A stretch of 64,000 nucleotides of DNA from Labilithrix luteola (GCF_001263205.1 NZ_CP012333.1:11451501-11515500); one strand, 5' to 3'. Numbered from the stretch's first letter, positions 54,452 through 63,622 are shown. Notes: generated by a model from the letters alone, not told the origin. A program made the numbers and translations.

Positions 54452-54476
54452 GGCTGGCTAGACTGGCTAGACTGGC
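54452..54476. repeat. Short tandem repeat before the metallophosphoesterase gene
   Basis: GGCTAGACT occurs twice in tandem with flanking partial copies (GGCT before, GGC after). Just upstream (about 54385-54450) CCAGGTCACC-like words also repeat. The sequence is low-complexity and lies immediately before a GTG start with no clear ribosome site. Confidence 0.6.
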
Positions 54477-54480
54477 GCCC

Positions 54481-55113
54481 GTGACACGCATCGTCGCCCT
54501 CGCTGACACGCACCTCTACCATGAGGGACTCGTCGTGCCCGACGGAGACGTCCTCGTCCACGCCGGCGACATGTTGCAGCACGGATCGCTCGACGAGCTC
54601 GTGAGGGCGGCGAAGTTCCTGGGCGCGCTCCCCCACCGGACGAAGATCGTCGTCGCTGGAAATCACGAGGTCTGCCTGGAAAAGAGGGCATCGGAGGCCC
54701 GCGCGATCCTCGAGGAGCACGGCCTCGTCTACCTCGAGGACTCTGCGGCCACGGTCGATGGACTGGTGTTCTACGGAAGCCCGTGGACACCGAAGTTCCG
54801 AATCTGGGCTTTCGGCGCCCAGCGCGGTGAGGAAATGGCTTCGAAGTGGCGGAAAATGCCCGACCAGGTCGACGTCCTCGTCACCCATGGACCGCCGCTC
54901 GGCTACGGCGACACCGTGCATTGGGCGGGCCGCACGCGCCGGGTGGGCTGCCCCGACCTTCGCACGCGGGTCTCCGAGGTGAAGCCTCGCCTCCACGTCT
55001 TCGGCCATATCCATCAGGATCCGGGACAGTGGCAATCCGAAGGCGGCACGACGACGTTCGCCAACGTCACGACGGACGAAGGCGAGCGTCCTGCGTCCAT
55101 CTTCGACGTCTGA
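54481..55113 (+). CDS. Calcineurin-like metallophosphoesterase
   Basis: The 210-residue protein has all five metallophosphoesterase motifs in order: DTHLY, VHAGDML, VAGNHEVCL, VTHGPPLGYG and FGHIHQD. These bind two metals. It resembles the small UPF0046/MPPED-type enzymes in length and in the GSPWTPKFRIWAF segment. Cytoplasmic, no signal peptide. Substrate unknown. GTG start. Confidence 0.9.
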   Translation: MTRIVALADTHLYHEGLVVPDGDVLVHAGDMLQHGSLDELVRAAKFLGALPHRTKIVVAGNHEVCLEKRASEARAILEEHGLVYLEDSAATVDGLVFYGSPWTPKFRIWAFGAQRGEEMASKWRKMPDQVDVLVTHGPPLGYGDTVHWAGRTRRVGCPDLRTRVSEVKPRLHVFGHIHQDPGQWQSEGGTTTFANVTTDEGERPASIFDV

Positions 55114-55123
55114 GCGCGTCCTT

Positions 55124-55687
55124 TCAGCGAACCACGATCTTGACGGGTGAGGTCGGGCGGCTGCCGGCACCGGCGGGGAAGCCGTAGCTGGCGTAGTCGT
55201 CGACGCCCCAGACGTAGAGACCGAACGGCCCGTCGCTCGTCGCCTCGTGGCGCCCATAGGTGCAGGCGCCCTTGCCCTGCCCTTCCTTCGTCACCTGAAC
55301 CCAGGTGTACTCGGCCGTGCCGTCCGTGCCGAGCGGCCTCCAATCGGCGACGCTACCGACGCAATCGAGCTGCACCTCGTGGAAACCGGACTGATCCTTG
55401 CGTCGCACGAGCGTGAGCGAGCTGTCGCGATACGTGTGATCGACGAAGAAGACGTAGTGATCGAGGAACTGATCGTCCGCGATCACGTTGACGAAGTCCG
55501 GATCGCCCAGCGTGAAGTTCTTCCTGGCGCCCGTCATGTATGCACGCCATTCCGAAGGCAGCCAACTCGAACGCCGAGCCGCGGGCGGCGGGCAAGCGAG
55601 CGCACTCAGGCTAACGCGTTCGACTTCCCGGTCACAAAAGGCGAATGACGGAGTGCTCGCGCTTTCGGCGCCAAGCTCCTCCGTCAT
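55124..55687 (-). pseudogene. Truncated IgGFc-binding-like surface protein gene
   Basis: From about residue 51 on, the translation matches the C-terminal half of an IgGFc_binding-type domain: DPDFVNVIADDQFLDHYVFFVDHTY, WVQVTKEGQGKG and the final PFGLYVWGVDDYASYGFPAG. The first 50 residues are unrelated and Arg/Ser-rich. The usual N-terminal half and signal peptide are missing. Either a deletion remnant or a gene with an unrecognised start. It converges with the phosphoesterase gene, 10 nt away. Confidence 0.55.
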
Positions 55688-55751
55688 CCTCGAGCCGCTC
55701 GATCTTGGCGGCTTCTAGCCTCGACGCCTCACCGCCCCGAGGCGGCGTCGC

Positions 55752-56378
55752 TCAGAACGAGACCTTCGGGGGCGCCGTCGAGTCGGCCGACGCGGCGAAG
55801 TAGACGCGCGGCTTGAAGGGCTGGCCGGTGGCCTTGTTGACGACCGCGCCGCGGATCTTTCCGAGCTCCGCGTTGTAGTCCTTCACGGCCTCGTTGTACT
55901 GCTGGCGCGCACGCAGAATGCGGTTCTCCGTGCCTTCGAGCTGCTTCATGAGATCGGTGTACTGACCGCTCGCCTGGAGCTTCGGGTAGTTCTCGTTGCT
56001 GACGAGGAGGCGCGAGATCGCGGAGGTGCTGAGCTTGTCCTGCGCTTCCTGGAAGGCCTTCATCTTGGCGGGATCGCTGAAGTCGTCCCCCGAGAGCTTG
56101 ATGCTCGTGGCCGACGCGCGCGCCTCGGTGATCTTCTGCAGCGTCGACTGCTCGTAGTTCCCGGCTGCTTTGACCGTGGCGACCAAGTTGGGAATGAGGT
56201 CTGCACGGCGCTGGAGATCGGCATCGAGATCGGCCCACTTCTGCTGGGCCACCTGATCTTTTTCGACCAAGGTGTCGTAGTTCTGGCAGCCCGGAACCGC
56301 AAAGACAGCGGCGAGCATCAGAGCCACGAGCTCGACCACGCGAACGAAACCAACGACGCCAAAGGCCTTCTCGGTCAT
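55752..56378 (-). CDS. LemA family protein
   Basis: The 208-residue protein starts with a membrane signal or lipoprotein-like segment (VALMLAAVFAVPGC). The LemA helical domain follows: YDTLVEKDQVAQQKWADLDADLQRRADLIPNLVATVKAAGNYEQSTLQKITEARASA, then LSTSAISRLLVSNENYPKLQAS. The C-terminal tail beyond LGKIRGAVVNKATG is family-typical with a Phe-rich end. ATG 56378 directly precedes the signal; the upstream frame overlaps the divergent gene. Role uncertain; envelope-associated. Confidence 0.92.
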   Translation of the reverse strand: MTEKAFGVVGFVRVVELVALMLAAVFAVPGCQNYDTLVEKDQVAQQKWADLDADLQRRADLIPNLVATVKAAGNYEQSTLQKITEARASATSIKLSGDDFSDPAKMKAFQEAQDKLSTSAISRLLVSNENYPKLQASGQYTDLMKQLEGTENRILRARQQYNEAVKDYNAELGKIRGAVVNKATGQPFKPRVYFAASADSTAPPKVSF

Positions 56379-56428
56379 GCGCGCACGGTAAGAAGGATAG
56401 GCAGGCGATGCAAGGGGAGCGCAGTTGA

Positions 56429-57541
56429 ATGCGGCATCCCTTGCGAACACCCAAAGGCGCGGGGCAAGGCATGGGGCTTGGGGAACGCCGCGTGGGAAAA
56501 CGAAGCGATCGCGAGGAGCCACCCGCGATCCTGCGACGCTTTTTGGTCGTCGCGGCCCTCCTCCACCTCGCCGCCTTCGGCCTTGTACGTACGCTTCCTT
56601 CGCCAAGCCACGCGGCGAGGCCTACGGAACCGTCCGAACCGTTCCCCCGGGAGCTCGCTGTCCAGGAGATCGCCGTCGTCCCCGACGAACCGCCTCAAGC
56701 ACGCGAGCCAATCGCTTCGCGGATCGACCCCACGGTCGAGGAGCTTGGGGCCTCCGGCCCTGCGATCGCGGCTCACGACGCACGCCACGAAATGCCTGGC
56801 CCTGCCGCCTCGGCCACGTCGGCCACCGAAACTTCCCCCTCCGGCCCCGACGCTCCCGACGCGACGCGCGAGCCGACGGCACCTCTCGTCTTCACCAAAC
56901 CGGGAACCGACACGCGCGTCGGTGTCGATGGAACGAATCCCTTCCTCGCTCCAGGCGCGCTGGCGGGTGTCGAACCCGAGCGCAAAGGAGGCGGCTCACG
57001 CAGCGCGGAAAGCGAGCGCGCGAGGGAAATGCTCAAGGGCTCCGGGCGTGCGCGCGACCTGTCGCTCGGCCTCGGCAGCGAAGGGCCGGTCCTCCGTGCA
57101 CTCGGAGATGCGACCTCGGCGAGCCTCGCTCCCGTGAAAGGGCGCGCCGTGTTCGTCGTGGACACGAACGGATCGGGTGAAGTCGTCTCCGTCGACGTTG
57201 GCGACACGAACGGTGATCGCCCCGGTTGGATCGATGCGGCGCGGATCGCGCTCGAGGCCCTCAAGGGCAAGAAGCTCGTGATGCGCGGTGGGCCTTCGGC
57301 AACGCGCTTGCACGTCGAGGTCGTCTCGGCCTGGAAGATGCCCTCGGGCACCGATACCGGGCTCGACGTCGACATCCTGGGCATGCCCATCAAAAAGGGC
57401 GACGGCCCTTCGTCGCCGCGGATCAGTTTGCTCGATCCCAAGACCGGCACCATCGTCGCCGGCTTCGGAGATCTCTCGGACATCGGAGCGAAGGCGCGCC
57501 GCATCGTGCACACGCGCGTGCTCGACGCGACGCCGCTTTGA
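56429..57541 (+). CDS. TonB-like single-pass membrane protein
   Basis: The 370-residue protein has one N-terminal transmembrane helix (RFLVVAALLHLAAFGLVRTL), a long Pro/Glu/Ala-rich periplasmic region as in TonB, and a folded C-terminal domain (AVFVVDTNGSGEVVSVDVGD, GWIDAARIALEALKGKKLVM, LHVEVVSAWKMPSG) resembling a TonB-C fold. It lacks the canonical YP motif, so a general energy-transducer-like or secretion role is inferred only. The start could also be the ATG 14 codons in. Divergent from lemA. Confidence 0.65.
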   Translation: MRHPLRTPKGAGQGMGLGERRVGKRSDREEPPAILRRFLVVAALLHLAAFGLVRTLPSPSHAARPTEPSEPFPRELAVQEIAVVPDEPPQAREPIASRIDPTVEELGASGPAIAAHDARHEMPGPAASATSATETSPSGPDAPDATREPTAPLVFTKPGTDTRVGVDGTNPFLAPGALAGVEPERKGGGSRSAESERAREMLKGSGRARDLSLGLGSEGPVLRALGDATSASLAPVKGRAVFVVDTNGSGEVVSVDVGDTNGDRPGWIDAARIALEALKGKKLVMRGGPSATRLHVEVVSAWKMPSGTDTGLDVDILGMPIKKGDGPSSPRISLLDPKTGTIVAGFGDLSDIGAKARRIVHTRVLDATPL

Positions 57542-57577
57542 ACGAAACGCGCGAGCGAGACGCGCTAAGGTGGCCGC

Positions 57578-58267
57578 GTGGGTCACCCGGTGATTTTGAA
57601 CATCGACGCTGGCGAGCTCGAGACCGAGCCGGAAGAGCTCTATGCGCTCGCCGACCTCGTGCACGTCGCTTGCGGCGGCCACGCCGGTGACGCCCCGTCG
57701 ATGGAGCGCGTCGTCCGAGCGTGCTCCCGCCTCGGAACGCGGGTCGGAGCGCATCCGTCGTACGAGGACCGCGAGGGCTTCGGACGTCGAGCTCTCGACG
57801 TGGCGCCCGAAGTGCTCGGCCAGCAAGTCGAAGCGCAGTGCGCGCGCCTTCGCACCATCGCCGAGAAGCTCGGCGTCGCGGTCACCTCGGCCAAGCCGCA
57901 CGGCGCGCTCTACCACGCGGCCAATGCCAGCGAAGAGACGGCACGCGCGACCCTCTCGGGGATCCGCCGCGCGCTCGGAGACGTGGCGATCGTCGGGCCG
58001 CCGCGGGGTCACATCGCCGACGTGGCTCGCGCCACGGGCACGAAACTCCTTCGCGAGGCGTTCGTCGATCGCGGCGTACGTCCTGACGGCTCGCTCGTTC
58101 CGCGCGGCGAACCTGGAGCGCTGATTCACGATCCGGCGCTCGCGGCCGATCGCGCGCGGGCGCTTTCGAGCGACGCGAACGTCGAGACGATCTGCATCCA
58201 TGGCGACACGGAAGGCTCCATCGCCATCGCACGCGCGGTGCGCGAAGCCTTGGGACCGAAGACGTGA
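57578..58267 (+). CDS. pxpA: 5-oxoprolinase subunit A (LamB/YcsF family)
   Basis: Part of the ATP-dependent hydrolysis of 5-oxoproline to glutamate. The 229-residue protein has VILNIDAGELE (a variant of DLNCDLGE), ADLVHVACGGHAGDAPSM, RVGAHPSYEDREGFGRR, TSAKPHGALYHAA and the C-terminal ICIHGDT. It is slightly shorter than the usual 245-255. The GTG-start partner gene overlaps its stop by 4 nt. ATP is used by the PxpB-PxpC complex encoded next. Confidence 0.9.
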   Translation: MGHPVILNIDAGELETEPEELYALADLVHVACGGHAGDAPSMERVVRACSRLGTRVGAHPSYEDREGFGRRALDVAPEVLGQQVEAQCARLRTIAEKLGVAVTSAKPHGALYHAANASEETARATLSGIRRALGDVAIVGPPRGHIADVARATGTKLLREAFVDRGVRPDGSLVPRGEPGALIHDPALAADRARALSSDANVETICIHGDTEGSIAIARAVREALGPKT

Positions 58268-59724
58268 CCATCGAGCTCCTCGGCGATCGCGCGCTGCGCT
58301 TTGCACTGCCGGCAGGCGCCGACCGTCGGGCACTGCTCGACGATCTGCGATCGCTCCCGGGTGTGCGTGACGTCGTGCTGACCGAAGCGCGCGGGGCGGT
58401 GGTGCTCTCCGCGCCGCAGGAGCGCGCGGCGATCGAGACCGCCATCGCCGCGCGTCTCGTCTCGACGCGGGCCGGTTCGCATCGCGCGTCCGCGGAGCAT
58501 CGCATCGAGGTGATCTACGACGGGGAAGATCTCGCGGCGCTCGCCGAGACGCTCCACGTCGGCGTCGACGACGTGGTGGCCATGCACGCGGGCCGCGATT
58601 ACGACGTCGCGATGCTGGGGTTCCTGCCCGGCTTCGCTTACCTGCGCGGTCTCGATCCGCGTCTGGTGGTTCCGCGAAGGAGCTCGCCGCGACCTCGCGT
58701 GCCGGAAGGCAGCCTGGCGATCGCTGCAGGATACACGGGCATCTATCCCTTCGCGTCGCCCGGCGGCTGGCTGCTCCTCGGCCGCGCGCTCGACCACGCG
58801 GCCTTCGACGAACGAGGCGCGACGCTCGCGCTCGGCGATCGCGTTCGCTTCGTTCCGGTTCCGGCACGAGCTTCGCGACCACGCACGCCGCCTGCCGCAC
58901 CCGCCCCTCCGACGGGCGCGTACCTCGAAGTCGGACGGGCGCTCGGCCCGGCCATCCTCGTCGACGGCGGCCGGCCGGGTCACATGCACGAGGGCGTCCC
59001 GGCGGGCGGTGCGCTCGTCGCGGGAGCGCTCGCCCGCGCGAATGCGTCCCTCGGCAACGACGACGGGGCCTGCGGAGTCGAGATCTTCGGGTCGCTCGAG
59101 GTCGTCGCGCGCGGGGGCGGCGTAGCCATCGCCGACGACGAGCGCGGCGCGCGCCTCCTGGCCGAAGGTGAGGCGGCGGTCTTGGGAACCGAAGGGCGCG
59201 CACGGGCACGCTACCTCGCCGTCGCCGGAGGCTTCGACGTGCCGCTTTTCCTCGGCGGTCGCGGCACGCTCCCCGTGGCCAAAGTGGGCGGCTTCGAGGG
59301 TCGCCCGCTCAAGCGCGGTGATCGCCTCGCCCCTCGCCTCGAGGCGCCCGCGCGAATCGAGGCTCTCTCCCCTGCTCGGCCGCTCGAGCGCGCGATTCGC
59401 GTGCGCATCGGGCCCGACGATGTCCCCGCCCCCGTGGTCGACGCGCTCCTCGCGACGACGTTCACGATTGCGCCGGCGTCCGATCGCACAGGCGTACGCC
59501 TGGTTGGCCCTACCCTGCCTTCCGCGGAATTTCCGAGCGATCGCCCCTCGGGGCCGATGGTGCACGGGGTCATCGAGCTCACGCCGTCCGGCCCGATCGT
59601 GCTCGGGCCCGACCACCCGACGACGGGCGGTTACCCCATCATCGCGGTCGTCTGCCACGACTCGCTCGACGCCTTCTTCGGCCAGCCCGTCGGCTCGCCG
59701 GTGACGTTCGTTCGACACGGGTAA
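58264..59724 (+). CDS. pxpBC: 5-oxoprolinase subunits B and C fused (PxpB-PxpC)
   Basis: The 486-residue fusion has a PxpB half (1-210; GRDYDVAMLGFLPGFAYLRGLDPRLVVPRR, GSLAIAAGYTGIYPFASPGGWLLLGR). After a Pro/Ala linker (PRTPPAAPAPPTGAY) comes a PxpC half (225-486; LEVGRALGPAILVDGGRPGHMHEGVPAGGAL, YLAVAGGFDVPLFLGGRGT, VHGVIELTPSGPIVLGPDHPTTGGYP). GTG 58264 overlaps the pxpA stop. Fusion of B and C fixes their 1:1 stoichiometry. Confidence 0.92.
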   Translation: MTIELLGDRALRFALPAGADRRALLDDLRSLPGVRDVVLTEARGAVVLSAPQERAAIETAIAARLVSTRAGSHRASAEHRIEVIYDGEDLAALAETLHVGVDDVVAMHAGRDYDVAMLGFLPGFAYLRGLDPRLVVPRRSSPRPRVPEGSLAIAAGYTGIYPFASPGGWLLLGRALDHAAFDERGATLALGDRVRFVPVPARASRPRTPPAAPAPPTGAYLEVGRALGPAILVDGGRPGHMHEGVPAGGALVAGALARANASLGNDDGACGVEIFGSLEVVARGGGVAIADDERGARLLAEGEAAVLGTEGRARARYLAVAGGFDVPLFLGGRGTLPVAKVGGFEGRPLKRGDRLAPRLEAPARIEALSPARPLERAIRVRIGPDDVPAPVVDALLATTFTIAPASDRTGVRLVGPTLPSAEFPSDRPSGPMVHGVIELTPSGPIVLGPDHPTTGGYPIIAVVCHDSLDAFFGQPVGSPVTFVRHG

Positions 59725-59805
59725 GTCTCGAAAAAGGCACGAAACATCGCGTCTCCCAGATGAGACTTGCCCGACCCCCGAGCCGGTCGTAACCCACACG
59801 CGTCC

Positions 59806-60408
59806 ATGCTCAGGTCCTCATCGCTCGCCTGGATCGCACCTGCGCTCGCCGTTGCAGCATGCAACGGATCGAGTCCCCCCAACTCGTCGGCCGCCGAAGG
59901 AGAGTCGGCGAAGGTCGTCCGCCCGCAAGTCAGCTGGCCGGCGCCGGCAAGCCTCGACCGAACCGCTGTTGCGTCGCTCGCGGCGTCGGGTGATTCGTCG
60001 GGTATCCAGGCGCGCATCGACCGCTCGCCCGTGCCGGTTCTCGTACCCCGCGACGCCTCGCTGACGACGGCGGCGCTCGTCGTCGAAGGCGAGTTCTACG
60101 CGTACTCGGGTCGCGGCGACGGGATCGTGGTGGCCGTTCAGGGAACGCGCGCGGCCCATCGCTACGAGGGCATCGCCGCCGTCGGCCCGAAGACGCCCGG
60201 CGCACGCCGCGTCCGCGGCTCGCAGGGGTTCGTCACGGAGAACGAAGGCATTCGCACCGCGTCCTGGATCGAAAACGGCGTGGCCTACACGGCCGATGTC
60301 GAATGCAGCGACCGCAAGGACACGCGCTGCACCGACGAAGCGTACGTGGTCGATCTCGTCGAGTCGCTCGCCTATGCAGGCGGCGCCGGCGCGCGAGGTG
60401 GCCGATGA
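59806..60408 (+). CDS. Lipoprotein paired with the M23 peptidase
   Basis: The 200-residue precursor has signal MLRSSSLAWIAPALAVAAC. The mature protein is strand-rich (PVPVLVPRDASLTTAALVVEGEFYAYSGRGDGIVVAVQGT), with a C-terminal CSDRKDTRCTDEAY pair of cysteines. No family recognised. It overlaps the peptidase gene by 4 nt (ATGA), implying a joint role in envelope or peptidoglycan processing. Confidence 0.7.
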   Translation: MLRSSSLAWIAPALAVAACNGSSPPNSSAAEGESAKVVRPQVSWPAPASLDRTAVASLAASGDSSGIQARIDRSPVPVLVPRDASLTTAALVVEGEFYAYSGRGDGIVVAVQGTRAAHRYEGIAAVGPKTPGARRVRGSQGFVTENEGIRTASWIENGVAYTADVECSDRKDTRCTDEAYVVDLVESLAYAGGAGARGGR

Positions 60409-61337
60409 ACCGCGCGCTCGTTTACGCGACGGCGGCCTTCGCGCTCGCCTTCTCGATCGCCCCGAGCGCCAACGCCGCCGATGCCGGCGCCGACGCAGGC
60501 GAGTTCGCCTACGACCCGCCGGGCCAGCTCGTCGACGGCTCCGGCAAAGGCCGCGCCGACGACAAGGTGTTCGTCCCCGACATGCGCTTCCCCATCGAGA
60601 GCGGGCCGGCGTTCGCCAACTCGCAGGTCTGGGGAGTCGGCGGAAACAGCGGCCCGGCAGGGAGCCAGTGCGAGGAGCGGAACTTCTCGTATCCCTGGCA
60701 CGACAACTACTGCGAGACGCGCTCCTGGGACATGCCGCTCTGCCCCTCGGGCACCGGTCACCAGGGCCAAGACGTGCGCGCCTCGTCCTGCGAGAAGGGC
60801 GTGCATCCTGTCGTGGCCGTGGCCGACGGCACGATCACCAACGTCGGTAGCTACTCCGTCTACCTCACGACGGCGGACGGCACGCGCTTCGACTACCTCC
60901 ACATGTCGAACCTGACGATCAAGGTCGGCGACACCGTGAAGCGTGGTCAGCGCATCGGCATGGTCTCGAACCAGTTCGGCGGCGAAGTCACCACGGTGCA
61001 TCTGCACTTCAACATTCGCCAGAACGTCGAGGGCGTCGGACAGGTCTACGTCCCGCCGTACACGTCGCTCATCAAGGCCTACAAGACGCTGATGGGCTGG
61101 GACGAGCCGGAAACCAAGGACGCCGGAACGGTCGACGCCGACCTTCCGAAGACCGAGCCTTCGCCGGTCACCCCCGTCACGCCGAAAGACGAGCCGCCTC
61201 CTCCGCCGACGGCCTCCGAAGAGGAGAGCGGCTGCGTCCTCGCGCCCCGCACCACGACGACCGGCGTGCCCTTCGCGGCCGTTGCCCTCGGTCTGAGCGC
61301 CCTCGCGATCACTCGAAGGAAGCGAAAGCGTTTTTAG
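60405..61337 (+). CDS. Secreted M23 peptidase with C-terminal Cys-membrane-Arg anchor
   Basis: The 310-residue precursor has a signal peptide ending SANA|AD. The LytM/M23 core has GHQGQD (zinc His and Asp, about residues 123-128) and VHLHFN, so the zinc site is complete; it should cut peptidoglycan cross-links. The C-terminus has a Pro/Glu linker, Gly-Cys-Val, a hydrophobic stretch (FAAVALGLSALAI) and RRKRKRF, a MYXO-CTERM-like sorting tail. Start overlaps the lipoprotein stop. Confidence 0.9.
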   Translation: MNRALVYATAAFALAFSIAPSANAADAGADAGEFAYDPPGQLVDGSGKGRADDKVFVPDMRFPIESGPAFANSQVWGVGGNSGPAGSQCEERNFSYPWHDNYCETRSWDMPLCPSGTGHQGQDVRASSCEKGVHPVVAVADGTITNVGSYSVYLTTADGTRFDYLHMSNLTIKVGDTVKRGQRIGMVSNQFGGEVTTVHLHFNIRQNVEGVGQVYVPPYTSLIKAYKTLMGWDEPETKDAGTVDADLPKTEPSPVTPVTPKDEPPPPPTASEEESGCVLAPRTTTTGVPFAAVALGLSALAITRRKRKRF

Positions 61338-61361
61338 AGCACCGAACAGTCTGGTGCTCTA
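61335..61361 (+). terminator. Hairpin after the M23 peptidase gene
   Basis: TAGAGCACC and GGTGCTCTA form a 9-bp perfect stem (loop of nine) starting at the stop codon and ending 10 nt before the next gene. It has five Ts just before the stem and no T run after, so it may be a terminator for the opposite strand, a weak terminator or an operator for the aldo/keto reductase gene. Confidence 0.45.
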
Positions 61362-61371
61362 GTCTCGGGGC

Positions 61372-62217
61372 GTGCAACGCCGGAGCTTCGGCCCCCTCGA
61401 AACCCACGTGCCGGTCGTCGGACTCGGCACGTGGCACATGGAGTCGGACGATCGCGAAGCGGCGATTCGCGCGATTCGCCGCGCCATCGAGCGCGGCATG
61501 ACCCACCTCGACACGGCGGAACTCTATGGCCAGGGCGCCGTCGAGGAGCTCGTGGGCGAGGCCATCGCCGGCTACCGCGCCGACGTCTTCCTCGCCTCGA
61601 AGGTCCGCCCCGAGCAGGCCACCTTCGCCGGGACGCTCCTCGCGTGCGAGAAGAGCCTGCGCCGGCTACGCACCGACCGGCTGGATCTCTACCTCCTCCA
61701 CTGGCGAGGAACGCAGCCGCTCGAGGAGACCTTCCGCGCCTTCGAGACGCTCGAGCGCGACGGCAAGATCCGCGCGTGGGGCGTGAGCAACTTCGACGTG
61801 GCCGATCTCGAACAGGCCATCGCCATCACCGGGCCCGACAAGATTGCCTGCAATCAGGTGCTCTACAACCTGCAGGAGCGCGACGCCGAGCACGTGCTGC
61901 AGACGTTCTGCGAGCGTAACGGCATCGCCTTCGTGGCCTACAGCCCGCTCGGCGCCGGGCACTTTCCCCGCCCCGGCAGCTGGCGCAGCGACGTGTTGAC
62001 GACCATCGCACGAGCCCGCGGGGTGACCGCGCGCGCCGTCGCCCTCGCCTTCCTCGCGAGGCGCCCCTCGGCCTTCGTCATCCCGAAGACGTCGCACGCC
62101 GAACACGTCGACGAGCTCGAGAAAGCCGGCAACCTCGTGCTCGCACCGAACGAGATCGAGACCATTGGAGCAGCGTTTCCGCTCGATCCTCCGAAGTCGC
62201 GACTCCCTTACGGCTGA
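61372..62217 (+). CDS. Aldo/keto reductase
   Basis: The 281-residue TIM-barrel oxidoreductase has the catalytic tetrad Asp47 (HLDTAELYG), Tyr52, Lys77 (FLASKVRP) and His110 (YLLHWRG). The NADPH-binding end is present (YSPLGAGHF, then IPKTSHAEHVDE). It reduces aldehydes or ketones; the substrate is unknown. GTG start at 61372. The downstream receiver-EAL gene converges, overlapping by about 10 nt. Confidence 0.92.
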   Translation: MQRRSFGPLETHVPVVGLGTWHMESDDREAAIRAIRRAIERGMTHLDTAELYGQGAVEELVGEAIAGYRADVFLASKVRPEQATFAGTLLACEKSLRRLRTDRLDLYLLHWRGTQPLEETFRAFETLERDGKIRAWGVSNFDVADLEQAIAITGPDKIACNQVLYNLQERDAEHVLQTFCERNGIAFVAYSPLGAGHFPRPGSWRSDVLTTIARARGVTARAVALAFLARRPSAFVIPKTSHAEHVDELEKAGNLVLAPNEIETIGAAFPLDPPKSRLPYG

Positions 62218-63443
62218 CGGCGAACGCGCTCGGAGCCCTCGCCAACGCGACGCGTGCCGCTGTGCGGCGAAGCATGGGCAAAGAGTGCACCCTGCACATA
62301 TTCGCACCCTGCCTCGAAGAGGGCGTCTCGTTCTTCGGCCGTCGAAACGCCCTCGGCGACGACTTGTGAGTCGAAGGCACGGCACATCGCCACGAGCGCC
62401 GACACGATCCGCTTTTGACTCGCCGACGTCTCGAGCTTGCGCACGATGTCGTGATCGAGCTTCACGAACTCCGGCGACAGCTCGCCGAGCTGCGAGAGGC
62501 AAGCGAGTCCGACGTCGAGATCGGCGATCGCCAATCGATAGCCCACGAAGCGGAGCACGCTCGCTCGGGCCGCGAGGTCGGCGACGGGGAGCGTGGCGCC
62601 GCGAACGCGCAGCTGCAAGACGACGTGCTCGGCGATCGTCGAGAGCGGCGGCACCGGCGCGTAGAGATCGCCGTCGAGGAGCTCCGAGGGATGCACGTCG
62701 AGAAAGAGCGATCCCTGCCGCTCCTTCGGGAGGTCCAAGAAGACTTCCACCGCGCGTTTGCGCACCAGTTGGCGCAGCTCCACGAGGCGGCCGAGGTGCT
62801 CGGCGGCCGCGGTGATCGAAGCATCGCGGTTCAGCGTCTCGACGTTCGAGGTGAGCTTCGGCGCGTGCCCCATGAGGGCCCGCGTCCTCGCGTCGACGAT
62901 CGGTTCGAGCGAGATCTCGAGCGAGGCGAGCGCACGGTCGAAGAGCGCCTTCATGCTCTCGGTCACCGAAGACACCGCGTTCATCGAGGGCTCGGTGGTC
63001 CTCGCCGCGATGACTTGCTTGCGCGTCGCAACCGCACGCTCGAGTACGCGGATCAGCTCGGCGGTCGGTGTGGGCTTCACGAGGTACTCGAGAACGCCAA
63101 GGCTGCACGCCTCGATGGCCGTGCTCGTCGTGGGCGCTCCGGTCATGAGCACGAGCGGAACGTCGGGATCGTAGGCCCGCGCGACGTTCAGGATGTCGAC
63201 ACCGGAGGCGCCCGGAAGGTTGAGGTCACTGAAGACCACGTCGAAGCGCCGCGTCGTCACGCTCTCGATGGCCGAGCGACCATCGCTCACGTGGACGACG
63301 TCGTAGCCACGCTCACGGATGGTCCGTGCCAGGGTGCGTGCAACGAGCTCGTCGTCTTCGACCAGCAAGACGGTGCGGGCCGCGCGACGCGGCGCGGCGA
63401 AGCGAACGGTATCGAAGGTACGTCGAGGAAGGGTATCGGCCAC
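62208..63443 (-). CDS. Receiver domain protein with degenerate EAL domain
   Basis: The 411-residue protein has an N-terminal receiver with phosphoacceptor Asp73 (DVVFSDLNLPGAS) and KPTPTAE. An EAL-fold domain follows (about 165-400) with the late motif VAEGVSTAEERDALFEAGCEYVQGALFA. The EAL signature itself is lost (ARTRALMGHAPKL) and the DDFG motif reads ADLD, so c-di-GMP hydrolysis is unlikely. It probably acts as a phosphorylation-gated binding protein. GTG 63443 has GGAGGTGCC in front. Confidence 0.85.
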   Translation of the reverse strand: MADTLPRRTFDTVRFAAPRRAARTVLLVEDDELVARTLARTIRERGYDVVHVSDGRSAIESVTTRRFDVVFSDLNLPGASGVDILNVARAYDPDVPLVLMTGAPTTSTAIEACSLGVLEYLVKPTPTAELIRVLERAVATRKQVIAARTTEPSMNAVSSVTESMKALFDRALASLEISLEPIVDARTRALMGHAPKLTSNVETLNRDASITAAAEHLGRLVELRQLVRKRAVEVFLDLPKERQGSLFLDVHPSELLDGDLYAPVPPLSTIAEHVVLQLRVRGATLPVADLAARASVLRFVGYRLAIADLDVGLACLSQLGELSPEFVKLDHDIVRKLETSASQKRIVSALVAMCRAFDSQVVAEGVSTAEERDALFEAGCEYVQGALFAHASPHSGTRRVGEGSERVRRQP

Positions 63444-63622
63444 GTAGGCACCTCCAGGAGGTCGCTCGCGACCGTGCGGTCCGAGCGTCGAGGTCTGCGT
63501 GGCGGTTTGCAAACGGCGATCCCGCGTCCAACTGCGCGCGATCACGTGAAGGAGCCGCGTAGAGCCAGGGGTCATCTTCGACCCGGTGTCAGGACCGCCC
63601 CGGGTCGAGCGCGCCCGGGTTG

